64,000 bases of DNA from JACVRW01 sp963827065 (GCA_963827065.1 CAWGZM010000001.1:372001-436000), one strand, 5' to 3'. Positions 42,964 to 51,571 are shown, counted from the first letter of the stretch. Numbers and translations: made by a program. The notes: a model not told the origin generated them from the letters alone.

Positions 42964-43917
42964 CTAGCCGCCGAACTGTTCCGCCAGCTCGTCCGCGACG
43001 TCGAACATGTCCACGACGGCGCCGTAGTGCGCGATCCTGAAGATCGGCGCCTCGGGGTCCGTGTTGACCGCGATGATCGTGTCGGCGTTCTGCATCCCGG
43101 CCAGATGCTGGACCGCGCCGGAGATCCCGAGCGCCAGATAGACCCTCGGCTTGACGGTCTTGCCGGACTGCCCGACCTGGCGAGCGTTCGACACCCAGCC
43201 CGCGTCCACGAGCGGCCGCGACACGCTGAGCGTGGCGCCCATCGACTCGGCCAGCTCCTCGAACTGCGGGAGCGAGTCCTTGTCCTCGATCCCACGCCCC
43301 ACGGAGAGCAGGAACTCGGCCTTCGTGATGTCCACGTCGCCCGCGTCGACGTCGCGGAAACCCAGGTGCTCGGTACGCGGCTCCGCTGACACCTGGACGG
43401 AGCGGGCCGTGACGGAGGTGGTTTCCTCCGGCGCCTCGAACGCCCCGGCGCGGAGCATCAGGAGCACCGTCTCCTTGCCCGGGAAGTCGAGCTCGAGCTG
43501 AACCTTGCCGCCGTAGCCACCGCGGCTCGCGACAGGCCCATCGTCCCAGCCGAGCCCGGTCACATCCGAGGCGAAGCCGAGCCCCAGGCGGGCCGCGACG
43601 GCCGGGCCGAAGCCGAGCGAGTCGATGGTGTGGCCGAGCAGCACCACGGACGGCTGCTCCTGCTCGATCAGCGCCTCCAGCGCGGCGTCGTGGACGTGCG
43701 CCTCGAAGTGCTCGGGCGCGTCCTCCACCGTCAGCAGCTCGTCGACACCGGGCGCCCCGAGTGCCGCGGCGTGCCCGCCGGCGCCTTGGCCGATGACGGC
43801 CACGGCGACGCGGCCGCCGGCCTGGTCCTTCAGCTCGAGCGCGGCGCCGATCAGCTCGCGCGAGATCTCGCGCAGCTCTCCTTGGCGGCTCTCGGCGATC
43901 ACCAGGACACCGCTCAT
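42964..43917 (-). CDS. etfA: Electron transfer flavoprotein alpha subunit
   Basis: A 317-residue ETF alpha subunit that holds FAD. The C-terminal FAD-binding domain shows LLSVGRGIEDKDSLPQFEEL, GATLSVSRPLVDAGWVSNAR, QVGQSGKTVKPRVYLALGIS and GAVQHLAGMQNADTIIAVNT. It overlaps etfB by four bases and sits in the order trimethylamine dehydrogenase-etfB-etfA-EtfD-like. Trimethylamine dehydrogenase is known to reduce ETF, so this pair is its likely acceptor. Confidence 0.95.
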   Translation of the reverse strand: MSGVLVIAESRQGELREISRELIGAALELKDQAGGRVAVAVIGQGAGGHAAALGAPGVDELLTVEDAPEHFEAHVHDAALEALIEQEQPSVVLLGHTIDSLGFGPAVAARLGLGFASDVTGLGWDDGPVASRGGYGGKVQLELDFPGKETVLLMLRAGAFEAPEETTSVTARSVQVSAEPRTEHLGFRDVDAGDVDITKAEFLLSVGRGIEDKDSLPQFEELAESMGATLSVSRPLVDAGWVSNARQVGQSGKTVKPRVYLALGISGAVQHLAGMQNADTIIAVNTDPEAPIFRIAHYGAVVDMFDVADELAEQFGG

Positions 43918-44705
43918 CCGGTCATCCTCTCCTTGACGATGTCCGCGATCCGGTGCGCCACGTCGGACGGCGAGCCGCTCAGCATCTCGGCGCCGCCGCC
44001 CTCGTCGGGTGGGGCGAGCGAGCGCGTCCGCGAGCCCGCGGCGGCGGCCACGGCGGCGTCATCGATGCCGAGATCTCCCGGCCCGAGCAGCTCGAGCGGC
44101 TTCTCCTTGGCCTGCTTGATGGCCCGCAGGTTCGCGTAGCGTGGCTCGTTGATGCCGGTCTGGATCGTGAGCAGCGCGGGCAGCTTCACTCGCAGCATCT
44201 CCGTGAGCCCGCCCTCGAGCTCGCGCTCCACCGTTGCCGAGCCGGAACCGGCGTCGTAGTCGAGCGACTTGACGACCGCCACGCGCGGCAGCCCCAGGTG
44301 CGCCGCGAGCGCCACGCCCGTGGCCCCCTGCACCGCGTCGCTCGACTGCACGCCGCAGAGCACCAGCTCCGGCGACTCCCGTTCCACGACGGCGGCGAGC
44401 ACCCGCGCGACCACCAGAGGATCGACACCCTCGAGCGACTCATCCCAGACGCGCAGAGCGCGGTCGGCGCCCTTGGCAAGACAGGCCCGCAGGCCCTCCT
44501 CGGCCTCCTCGTCGCCGATGGAGACCACCACGACCTCGCCCTCGCCCTGCGCTTCGCGCAGCTGAAGGGCGGCCTCGAGCGAGAAGTCGTCCCACTCGTT
44601 CAGCTCCCACTCGAGCGCGTCCGGGTCCACTCCCGGGCGGTCTTCCAGGAGGTCGAACTCCTCGTCGAGGACCGCCACCTCCTTTACGGGCACGACGATC
44701 TTCAT
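43914..44705 (-). CDS. etfB: Electron transfer flavoprotein beta subunit
   Basis: A 263-residue ETF beta subunit, which binds AMP and partner dehydrogenases. MKIVVPVKEV at the start, LEWELNEWDDFSLEAALQLR, VLCGVQSSDAVQGATGVALA and the recognition-loop region LPALLTIQTGINEPRYANLR are typical. It begins four bases after the trimethylamine dehydrogenase stop and overlaps etfA by four bases. Its C-terminal tail is longer and more acidic than usual (SLAPPDEGGGAEML). Confidence 0.95.
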   Translation of the reverse strand: MKIVVPVKEVAVLDEEFDLLEDRPGVDPDALEWELNEWDDFSLEAALQLREAQGEGEVVVVSIGDEEAEEGLRACLAKGADRALRVWDESLEGVDPLVVARVLAAVVERESPELVLCGVQSSDAVQGATGVALAAHLGLPRVAVVKSLDYDAGSGSATVERELEGGLTEMLRVKLPALLTIQTGINEPRYANLRAIKQAKEKPLELLGPGDLGIDDAAVAAAAGSRTRSLAPPDEGGGAEMLSGSPSDVAHRIADIVKERMTG

Positions 44706-44709
44706 CGAG

Positions 44710-46920
44710 CTACTTGCCCACCGCGGCCATCGTCACATCCGGAGTGTTCAGCAGCCGGCTGTCGTAGTCCTCGTTGCTGACGTCGCCCCAGAGGCGCCGC
44801 TCGCGGATGAACGGCAGCGGCATCGCCGGGTTCGGGCTGTCGATCTCGCGGGCAAGGCGGTGACCGTCGAAGATCGAGTCCGGGAGCATGCGCGGCGCGG
44901 AGGCGTCGCCGATCAGGTAGACGGCCTCGACGCCCTCGCGCTCGAGCGCCTCCTTGTCCGCGCGCAGCTCGTGGTAGAGCGCGTCATCCGAGAGACGCTG
45001 CGTACAGAGCACGACGGTGTCGACCTCGAACTGCTCCTTGTGCGCGGGGTTCCACACGTTGTACGCGTGACAGACGCCCGGCTCGATCTTCTCGATCATC
45101 GTGTACGTGTGGATCTTCACGCCGAGGCGGTGCAGCTCGCGGTGCATCATCGGCGCCTCGAGCGTGAACTCCATATACGCCCCGACGTCGCCCATCTGCG
45201 TGACGAGCGTGACGTCCTTGCCCTCCCCGCCGAGCCTCTGAGCGACCGAGACGCCCATGTGGTAGCCCTCGTTCTCGAGCACCAGCACGCGCTGGCCGAT
45301 CTGCTTGTCGCCCTTGACGACCTCGTCCGGCGTCAGCTGCCAGTCGAGTGACGTGTCGGCGCCTTCGATCACGTCGTGCGTGGCCGGGTTGAGGCCATCG
45401 GTCGCGAAGTGGGAGCCGGTCGCGATGATCACGATCTCGGCGCCGTACTCGAGCACGTCCTGGGTCGATAGGCGCGAGCCCAGGTGCACGTCTACGTTCT
45501 TCAGCTTGTCGAGCTGGATCTGCCGGTAGTTGACGATCCGCTTCCACTCGCCGAGCCCGCGGGCCGTGCCGCGGGCGAGGTTCTCCTTGCCGTCCGAGTG
45601 TCCGAGCTGGGAGATCCAGTTGACGCAGCCGCCGATCTCCTTAGCCGCATCCACGAGGTGGACGGCCGACATGTCGCGCTTGCCGAGCACCATCGCGCAC
45701 TCCATGCCCGCCGGCCCGGCGCCGACGACGAGGACGCCCTTGTCTCGGTTCGTCGCCGGGTGGAACTTCTCCGGGTGCCAGCCGCGCCGGTACTCCTCGC
45801 CGGCGGTGGCGTTCTGGGTGCAGATCATCGGCGGACCGCCGATCTCCCAGCGCGAGATGCACTGATTGCAGCCGATGCACTCGCGGATGTCCTCCGGGTG
45901 GCCCTCTTCGATCTTCTTGGGCAGGAACGGATCCGAGATCGAGGGCCGGGCGGCGCCGATGATGTCGAACTGACCCGAGCTGATGATCGCCACCATCGTG
46001 TCGGGGTTCGTGATCCGGCCGACCCCAACAACCGCCTTATTGGTGTGGTCGCCGGCCTTCACCTGCCCCGTATAGGGCTTCTCGTGATTCTCCTCGAAGA
46101 AGCGCGACGGGCCGGCGTTCTGGCCCCACTCGGCGATGTCGCCGACCGTCAGGTCCCAGAGGTCGACCAGGTCGTCCACATGCTCGACGAAGCGCACGCC
46201 GTCCTCGCCGATCTCGATCGAGGAGGGGCCGTAGAGCGTGTCGACGGCGAAGCGTGACGCGATCGCGCAGTCGTCACCGACCGCCTCGCGCACCTGCTCG
46301 AGGCACTCCTTCCAGAAACGGGCGCGGTTCTCGAAGCTGCCGCCGTACTCGTCCGTGCGCTTGTTGTAGAAGGGGGAGAGGAACTGCAGCGGCAGGTACG
46401 AGTGGGCGCCGTAGACGTACACGATGTCGAAGCCGGCCTCGCGGGCGCGCACGGCGGCGTCGACGTACATCTTCTGGACGAGCTTGATGTCGTCCTTGTC
46501 CATGTAGCGCGGGTGCGTGTTGACCTCGAAGTCCGAGGGGATCTGCGAGGGCCCGCGAGGGTTGTGGCGTGACTCCATGCAGGGCGCGTGCGGCCCGCCG
46601 TACCAGAGCTCGATCCCGGCAAGCGCATCGAACTCATGCAGCCGGTCGCACATGACGGCCAGGTTGCGGACGTCGTCGTCGTCCCAGATGCGCGCGGAGA
46701 CCCGGTGCGTGTCGTCCGATTCGGGATGAATGGAGCAATATTCGGTGCAGAGCGCACCCCAGCCGCCCTCGGCCTTCATGCCACGGTGGTAGGCCTGGAA
46801 GCCGGGCTTCTCAGATCCGGCGCCGATGCAGTGCGGCACCTGGTAGAAGCGGTTCTTCAACGTCTTCGGCCCGAGCTGAATCGGCTCGAAGAGGATGTCG
46901 TACTTCGGGTCGCGCGCCAT
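44710..46920 (-). CDS. tmd: Trimethylamine dehydrogenase (6-S-cysteinyl-FMN, 4Fe-4S)
   Basis: A 736-residue Fe-S flavoprotein that oxidises trimethylamine to dimethylamine and formaldehyde and passes electrons to ETF. It aligns end to end with the Methylophilus enzyme. The FMN-linking Cys is in FYQVPHCIGAGS; the 4Fe-4S ligands are in CIGCNQCISRWEIGGPPMIC; an ADP-binding GXGXXG (VVGAGPAGMECA) follows. Substrate-bowl residues equivalent to Tyr60, Ser74, Trp105, Trp264 and Trp355 are all kept, as in trimethylamine rather than dimethylamine dehydrogenase; Tyr169 and His172 are kept, but Asp267 reads Asn. The ATG at 46920 has GGGGGAGG upstream. Operator site F lies just before it. Confidence 0.93.
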   Translation of the reverse strand: MARDPKYDILFEPIQLGPKTLKNRFYQVPHCIGAGSEKPGFQAYHRGMKAEGGWGALCTEYCSIHPESDDTHRVSARIWDDDDVRNLAVMCDRLHEFDALAGIELWYGGPHAPCMESRHNPRGPSQIPSDFEVNTHPRYMDKDDIKLVQKMYVDAAVRAREAGFDIVYVYGAHSYLPLQFLSPFYNKRTDEYGGSFENRARFWKECLEQVREAVGDDCAIASRFAVDTLYGPSSIEIGEDGVRFVEHVDDLVDLWDLTVGDIAEWGQNAGPSRFFEENHEKPYTGQVKAGDHTNKAVVGVGRITNPDTMVAIISSGQFDIIGAARPSISDPFLPKKIEEGHPEDIRECIGCNQCISRWEIGGPPMICTQNATAGEEYRRGWHPEKFHPATNRDKGVLVVGAGPAGMECAMVLGKRDMSAVHLVDAAKEIGGCVNWISQLGHSDGKENLARGTARGLGEWKRIVNYRQIQLDKLKNVDVHLGSRLSTQDVLEYGAEIVIIATGSHFATDGLNPATHDVIEGADTSLDWQLTPDEVVKGDKQIGQRVLVLENEGYHMGVSVAQRLGGEGKDVTLVTQMGDVGAYMEFTLEAPMMHRELHRLGVKIHTYTMIEKIEPGVCHAYNVWNPAHKEQFEVDTVVLCTQRLSDDALYHELRADKEALEREGVEAVYLIGDASAPRMLPDSIFDGHRLAREIDSPNPAMPLPFIRERRLWGDVSNEDYDSRLLNTPDVTMAAVGK

Positions 46921-46945
46921 ACCTTTTCCTCCCCCGGGGACGGCT

Positions 46946-46963
46946 TCAGACAAATATGTACAA
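46946..46963. promoter_or_regulatory. Operator-like palindrome, site F (before tmd)
   Basis: TCAGACAAATATGTACAA matches TTGNNCNAATTNGNNCAA at 9 of 12 fixed positions. It lies 25 bases upstream of the trimethylamine dehydrogenase ATG. Confidence 0.5.
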
Positions 46964-47211
46964 CCTCGCGGTTTCTATCGCATCGGGAGCCGCATGTCCA
47001 CGGCCTCGGGGGGTTCGACACGCTGTACGAACTCGACCAACGATTTCGGACGGGCGGCCGAATCGCCGCCGCGGGACCTCTGCAGAGAATCGCCTTCTCA
47101 GGAGCTGACCTGGACGAGGAGGCCGGATGCAGGAACTGCAAAGACGTGCGGTCAGACGGAGGTCGGTTGACCTCTGTCCGTCGGCCGTGCTAAAAAGGCC
47201 TTCGCAGCGGA

Positions 47212-47229
47212 TTGGACCAATTCGCACAA
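47212..47229. promoter_or_regulatory. Operator-like palindrome, site C (before the Amt-like gene)
   Basis: TTGGACCAATTCGCACAA is a perfect match (12 of 12) to the shared palindrome. It lies 45 bases upstream of the Amt-like start and is followed by GGTGCC, which also follows sites D and E. Confidence 0.7.
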
Positions 47230-47274
47230 GGTGCCTTGGAGGAGCCCTAGGCACCGAATCGGGGGAGGAGAACC

Positions 47275-48735
47275 TTGATCGCTACGTGGATCGCTCAGGC
47301 CGGAGAGATCTTTCCTGAGCAGGTAACGACCAACTCGCTCACGCAGAACATCGTCTATGCGTCGGGCACGGTGGGGGCGCTCGTCATCCTGGCGGGCCTG
47401 TTGATGGTCGACATGGGCGGCGTCAGGCGCGTCAACGTCTTCGACACCGTCATCCAGAAGCTCATCGCGTTCTTCATAGGGTTCGTCGTCTACTTCCTGA
47501 TCGGCTTCGCTATCTGGAACTGGCAGTACTACGTCGCGTTCGACGTGCCGGATCCGTACTGGCAGTCGATCAAGGACTGGTGGCTCGGCGGCACGCTGAC
47601 GGGCTCCACTGCACAGACCACCGATCCGGCCGTGGCCCCTGGCCTGAACAACCAGCAGATCTTCATCTTCTTCCTCGCCAGCTTCGCCGGAATCATCAAC
47701 GTCCTTATCGGTCTCGCCGTGACCGAGCGGATCAAGGCGTCCGCGTACTTCGCCATCTCGGCCGTGTGCGCCGTCGTCTCATCGCTCCTGAGCTGGCTGA
47801 CCTGGGGCTCGACCGGCCCGCTGACGAACGCCGGCTACCACGACTTCTTCGGAGCCGGGTTCGTGTACGTGTTCGCGGGTGCCGTCGCCCTGATGCTGGT
47901 GCGGAAGCTGGGCCAGCGTCCCGGGATGTACCGGCCGCACAGCATCGTGGGCGACTACCGCTCGTACAACCTCGGTGTGACCACGATCGGCCTCGTCATG
48001 ATCATCGGCGGCCTTCCGTTCGTGATCCTGTCCTGCGGCTTCTTCTTCGAGCCCGAGGCGCTCTTCGTCGGCGTGAACATGTCGGACACGAGCGTCGGCG
48101 TCGCGTTCAACAACCTGGGGCTTGCATGGGCCGGCGGCGCAATAACCGGCGCGCTCATCGCGTACAAGACGAAGAAGTACATCTACACGCTGCTCGGGCC
48201 ATTCGCCGGATACGTCGCCGGATCACCGGCGTTCGACATCTACGCGCCGTGGGAGATGTTCCTCGTTTCGGCCGCCGCGCCATTCGTGGCCTACGTCGTC
48301 TACGAGTGGACGCAGCGCCGTGAGATCGACGAGCACAAGCTCATCCCGCTGTTCCTCGGGGTCGCGTCCTACGGGATCCTGATCCTCGGCATTCTCAACT
48401 GGGGCACCCCGGGCGGCGGCTACTTCGGCGTCACGGAGGGCGACTACGCCTTCCAGAACGCCGAGGTCAACATCCTCTGGCAGGCAATCGGCCTCGCCGT
48501 CTGCATCGGCGCCGGGCTGCTGACCGGCTGGATCATGGCCGCCATCCTCGAGCGGACGACCGGCCTCGGGGTCTCCGAGGAGGTCCAGGTCGTCGGCTAC
48601 GACGAGACCTACTGGGAGATCATCCACGACCTCGAGCCCGCCAGCGTGGGGCAGGGCGACGGGACCGCACTCGCGAGCGCCGGCAACGGCGACTCGGAGC
48701 CGGTGGATGTGACAACCACCCCGGCCGGGCCATGA
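47275..48735 (+). CDS. Divergent Amt-family transporter lacking the twin pore histidines
   Basis: A 486-residue membrane protein with about eleven helices of the Amt/Rh fold. The conserved Asp is present (D190 in GYHDFFGAGFVYVFAGA), but the first pore His is Tyr198 and the second is Ser332 (APWEMFLVSAAAPFVAY). The canonical Amt at 22 kb keeps both. Twin histidines are needed for ammonium conduction in AmtB, so this paralogue probably carries something else. It is divergent from trimethylamine dehydrogenase and shares the operator, which makes a methylated amine the best guess. A cytoplasmic tail of about 50 residues (VVGYDETYWEIIHDLEP) resembles that of the 22-kb Amt. Confidence 0.82.
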   Translation: MIATWIAQAGEIFPEQVTTNSLTQNIVYASGTVGALVILAGLLMVDMGGVRRVNVFDTVIQKLIAFFIGFVVYFLIGFAIWNWQYYVAFDVPDPYWQSIKDWWLGGTLTGSTAQTTDPAVAPGLNNQQIFIFFLASFAGIINVLIGLAVTERIKASAYFAISAVCAVVSSLLSWLTWGSTGPLTNAGYHDFFGAGFVYVFAGAVALMLVRKLGQRPGMYRPHSIVGDYRSYNLGVTTIGLVMIIGGLPFVILSCGFFFEPEALFVGVNMSDTSVGVAFNNLGLAWAGGAITGALIAYKTKKYIYTLLGPFAGYVAGSPAFDIYAPWEMFLVSAAAPFVAYVVYEWTQRREIDEHKLIPLFLGVASYGILILGILNWGTPGGGYFGVTEGDYAFQNAEVNILWQAIGLAVCIGAGLLTGWIMAAILERTTGLGVSEEVQVVGYDETYWEIIHDLEPASVGQGDGTALASAGNGDSEPVDVTTTPAGP

Positions 48736-48743
48736 GCCCGGCC

Positions 48744-48763
48744 GGCCTCCGCTAGCGGAGGCC
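48744..48763. terminator. Bidirectional hairpin between Amt-like gene and response regulator
   Basis: GGCCTCCG-CTAG-CGGAGGCC is a perfect 20-base palindrome between the convergent Amt-like and LuxR-type genes; it contains the stop codon of the regulator. It should form a stable eight-base stem on both transcripts. There is no T-run, as usual in high-GC actinobacteria. Confidence 0.65.
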
Positions 48764-49423
48764 CTGTTCGAACGTGCGGATGGCCGCTCGCCGGTCAGGC
48801 ACCCGCAGCTTGCGGAGGGTCGACGCAATGTGACTGCGGACGGTCGCCTTGGAGATGAAGAGCCAGCGCGCGACCTCGGCGGTCGTCATACCGCGGCGGA
48901 TGAGCTCGAGCACCTCCCACTCGCGGCTCGTCAGCCGTGCTCCCGCGGTTGTGTGAAGGACGCCGCGGCGCCGCGGCGAGCGGTCCCTGAACTCCTCCGC
49001 CAGCCGAGCGACGAGGGCGGGTGAGATCGCGACCTCTCCGGCCATCACGGCGCTGAGGGCGTCCATGAGGCGGCCGGCCGACGGGCTCTTCAGCAGGTAG
49101 CCGCGGGCGCCCGCCCGCAGCGCGGCGAACAGGTCGCCATCCGAGCGCGAGTCGGTCAGCATGACGACTCGCGTGGCCGGCAGGCAGGCCGTGATCTCCC
49201 ACGTCGCCGCGATGCCGTTGCCGGGCATGCCGACCTCGAGCAGGCAGAGGTCCGGTCGCTCCCTGCGAGCGCCTTCGACCGTCGCTGCGGCATCGGCAGC
49301 GAGCGCGCAGACGACGAAGCGCCGGTCCTCATCGAGCGTGCCCGCGAGCTCCTCACCCGTGGGCACATCAGGGTCCCCGATCAGCACTCGGGCCGGCACG
49401 CTGTTGTCGCCGGGGGCCTCCAT
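48752..49423 (-). CDS. NarL/LuxR-type response regulator with altered phosphorylation site
   Basis: A 223-residue protein. The N-terminal receiver domain (residues 12-130) has ARVLIGDPD, DLCLLEVGMPG and ARGYLLKSPSA. The expected phospho-acceptor Asp before V-x-MPG is Glu, so it may be constitutively active or controlled without phosphorylation. The C-terminal LuxR HTH is standard (LTSREWEVLELIRRGMTTAE, ISKATVRSHIASTLRKL). No histidine kinase is nearby. Operator site E lies 26-43 bases upstream of its start, so it may belong to the same regulon. Confidence 0.85.
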   Translation of the reverse strand: MEAPGDNSVPARVLIGDPDVPTGEELAGTLDEDRRFVVCALAADAAATVEGARRERPDLCLLEVGMPGNGIAATWEITACLPATRVVMLTDSRSDGDLFAALRAGARGYLLKSPSAGRLMDALSAVMAGEVAISPALVARLAEEFRDRSPRRRGVLHTTAGARLTSREWEVLELIRRGMTTAEVARWLFISKATVRSHIASTLRKLRVPDRRAAIRTFEQGLR

Positions 49424-49448
49424 GCCCTGAGGCTTGCCTTACCCACTT

Positions 49449-49466
49449 TTGGAGGAATTTGCACAA
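49449..49466. promoter_or_regulatory. Operator-like palindrome, site E (before response regulator)
   Basis: TTGGAGGAATTTGCACAA matches TTGNNCNAATTNGNNCAA at 11 of 12 fixed positions. It lies in the 225-base divergent region between the response regulator and the lyase-like gene. GGGGGTGCC follows it. Confidence 0.6.
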
Positions 49467-49549
49467 AGGGGGTGCCGGCCGGGTGTTGAGGCATCTCAAC
49501 GCCGTCTTGCTTTCCGACTCGGAGCGGCAGGCATACGGTTCATGGGCCC

Positions 49550-49567
49550 TTGAACCAATTTGCACAT
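49550..49567. promoter_or_regulatory. Operator-like palindrome, site D (before lyase-like gene)
   Basis: TTGAACCAATTTGCACAT matches the shared palindrome at 11 of 12 fixed positions. It lies 81 bases upstream of the secreted lyase-like start, with a GGTGCC soon after it. Confidence 0.65.
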
Positions 49568-49648
49568 GGTCGCGGTGCCCGGGCCCCGCCTGGCCGTTCT
49601 GCAGCCACATCAGCCGTTCCGCTGTGGGTCCAGAACAGGAAGGCACTC

Positions 49649-51571
49649 ATGAAGCACCGAAAGCGACGCGCAGGCATCGTCTTGGCCTTGGTCGCCGCAC
49701 TGCTCGGCGTCCTCGCCACGACGGCAAGCGCGTACAACCCGATCACGCCGACGCAGTCGAACAGGACCGTCACGTTGACCGGCAAGGGCCTCACGATCGA
49801 GGAGGTCGTGGCGGTCGCACGTTATGGGGCGAAGGTGAGGCTGAGCGATGCTGCCAAGCAACGCTCGCTGGATGCCTACAACCTGCTGCTCGACGGAGCC
49901 GCTCAGGGCCTCTCGATCTATTGGTTCAACCGTGCGCCCGGATCAGGTCGCGAGAACGTCATCTTCGAGGGCGACCCGCTCTCGCCCGAGAACGAGGAGC
50001 TGCTCCTCGAGCGTCAGATGAGCAGCTTCAGGTCCGGTCCACGAAACGGGGTGGGCCCCGAGGTGATGGACGAGGAGATCGTCCGGGCGATGATGGTGGT
50101 GCGGGCCAATACGATGGTGTACGAGGCCGCTTCACCGGGCCTGACCGAGATGATGCCGGCGATGCTCAACAACCGGGTCGCGCCGGTTGTGTTGTCGCGC
50201 GGCTCGCCCGGTGAGGGCGACCTGCCCCAGATGGACAACGTGGGCGGGACCATGGTGGGCGTCGGCCAAGCGTACTTCCAAGGCCAGAAGGTGTCAGCCG
50301 CCCACGCGCTGGCCCAGGCCGGCATCAAGCCCCTCGTGCCGTTCGCGGCCGATGACGCGGCGCTGACCAGCACCAATGCCTATACGACGGGCCAGTCGGC
50401 GTTGTTGACGCATGAGGCCAGGGAGATGTTGAACTGGTCGGATTTGACGTTCGCCATGAGCATGCTGGGGCTAAACAGCAGCATCACGCCGCTGGCCGAG
50501 CCGCCGCAGCAGATCCACCCGTTCCCGTTCGACAACTGGCTTTCGAAGCGGCTGTTGCGGCTGGTGCGGGGCAGCTACCTGTTCCAGCACGAGACGCCCA
50601 GGAGCGATGCCGGCGAGGAGGCGCCTGAGGAGGAGGGCCTGGGCCGGATCATCCAGGACCCGCTCAGCTACCGCGACTACAACCACCGCAATGGAGCGCT
50701 GTGGCAGGCGTACACCCAGCTCAAGCGGGACGTGCTGATCCAGATCAACTCGTCGGACCACAACCCGGCCGTGGTGCCGGGCTCGCGCCCGAGCGACTCG
50801 TGGGAGCTGCAGACGCCGTGGCTGCGACGCTATTACGTCCAGCCCAGCAATCGGAGCAAGGGAGGCTTCATCCTCTCCAACTCCAACTTCGTCCACCTGC
50901 CCGTGAACAACGACATCCAGTCGTTGGCGATGGCGCTGGCGGAGGCTATGGCCGGGACGGCGCAACGTCCGCTGCGACTCACCGACACGTTCTTCACGGT
51001 GGTCGCCGCGGGTGACGTCGTGTCCCCGGACATCCTCAGCAACGCGCCTCCGGGGGGCAGCAGCTACTCGATCTCGGATCTGTTCTCCGAGATCCAGCAG
51101 CTCGCGAACCCGGTGCCGGCGCAGGGCAACGCGCTCGTCCGCCAAGTCGAGGACGTCGAAGGGTTCGGGCGCCAGAAGGTGGCCCGCGCCCGGCTGGCGG
51201 TGGACAACGCACTGAGGCTCGTCGCGGAGGAGATGTTGTCCGCGAGCTACTGGATGGAGATCCGCAAGGCACAGAAGCCCGACCGCTCGTTCAGCGTGGC
51301 GCCCGCCGCCGCCCTGACCGCGCTGCGGACAGTCGTCCCGTGGCAGCAAATCAACCGCCCCGAGATCCCGACGGCCGAGCTGGTCCACGCGTTCATGCTC
51401 GGCACTTCCGCGTCCACGTTCATGGGCAGGGATGCCGACGATCCGCGTCTCCGCGCGGCAACCAAGCGCGCGGCCCGCAAGGTAGGGAGCAACCGCCGCA
51501 GGGCTCGCGGCACTCGCCGGGTCCTGAGGCTGCAGGCGTCAGAGCCGGCCATCGCCGGTCGCAGGCCGTAG
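49649..51571 (+). CDS. Secreted aromatic amino acid lyase (HAL/PAL) homologue without the MIO triad
   Basis: A 640-residue protein with a clear signal peptide (RAGIVLALVAALLGVLATTA, cut near SAY). The body follows the histidine/phenylalanine ammonia-lyase family: GKGLTIEEVVAVARYG, a MIO-loop region, IIQDPLSYRDYNHRNGALWQ, INSSDHNPAVVPGSRP, SNFVHLPVNNDIQSLAMALA. The Ala-Ser-Gly that forms the MIO cofactor reads Gly-Glu-Gly (residues 188-190 in GSPGEGDLP), so normal ammonia-lyase chemistry is not expected. A basic C-terminal tail follows. The ATG at 49649 has AGGAAGG upstream. Operator site D lies before it. Its role outside the cell is unknown. Confidence 0.8.
   Translation: MKHRKRRAGIVLALVAALLGVLATTASAYNPITPTQSNRTVTLTGKGLTIEEVVAVARYGAKVRLSDAAKQRSLDAYNLLLDGAAQGLSIYWFNRAPGSGRENVIFEGDPLSPENEELLLERQMSSFRSGPRNGVGPEVMDEEIVRAMMVVRANTMVYEAASPGLTEMMPAMLNNRVAPVVLSRGSPGEGDLPQMDNVGGTMVGVGQAYFQGQKVSAAHALAQAGIKPLVPFAADDAALTSTNAYTTGQSALLTHEAREMLNWSDLTFAMSMLGLNSSITPLAEPPQQIHPFPFDNWLSKRLLRLVRGSYLFQHETPRSDAGEEAPEEEGLGRIIQDPLSYRDYNHRNGALWQAYTQLKRDVLIQINSSDHNPAVVPGSRPSDSWELQTPWLRRYYVQPSNRSKGGFILSNSNFVHLPVNNDIQSLAMALAEAMAGTAQRPLRLTDTFFTVVAAGDVVSPDILSNAPPGGSSYSISDLFSEIQQLANPVPAQGNALVRQVEDVEGFGRQKVARARLAVDNALRLVAEEMLSASYWMEIRKAQKPDRSFSVAPAAALTALRTVVPWQQINRPEIPTAELVHAFMLGTSASTFMGRDADDPRLRAATKRAARKVGSNRRRARGTRRVLRLQASEPAIAGRRP

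Larger units (their letters stand above)
46921..47274. other. Divergent control region between tmd and the Amt-like gene
   Basis: No convincing gene is seen in these 354 bases; short open frames on both strands lack family or codon support. It holds operator-like palindromes near each end (sites F and C), a seven-base inverted repeat GGTGCCT/AGGCACC (47230-47236 and 47249-47255) in the Amt-like leader, and a GGGGGAGG ribosome site before the TTG start at 47275. The layout suggests co-regulation of amine uptake and oxidation. Confidence 0.6.

Noticed and set aside
39079..43389. A 1436-codon open frame on the plus strand opposite the ETF/EtfD genes
   Set aside because: It is antisense to five well-supported domains and its translation is low-complexity His/Arg/Asp-rich; long shadow frames are expected at this GC content.
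47212..47229. Reading the TTGGACC...GCACAA sites as sigma-54 promoters
   Set aside because: GG and GC are separated by eight, not ten, bases, and the sites show dyad symmetry and lie at variable distances from starts, which fits an operator better.
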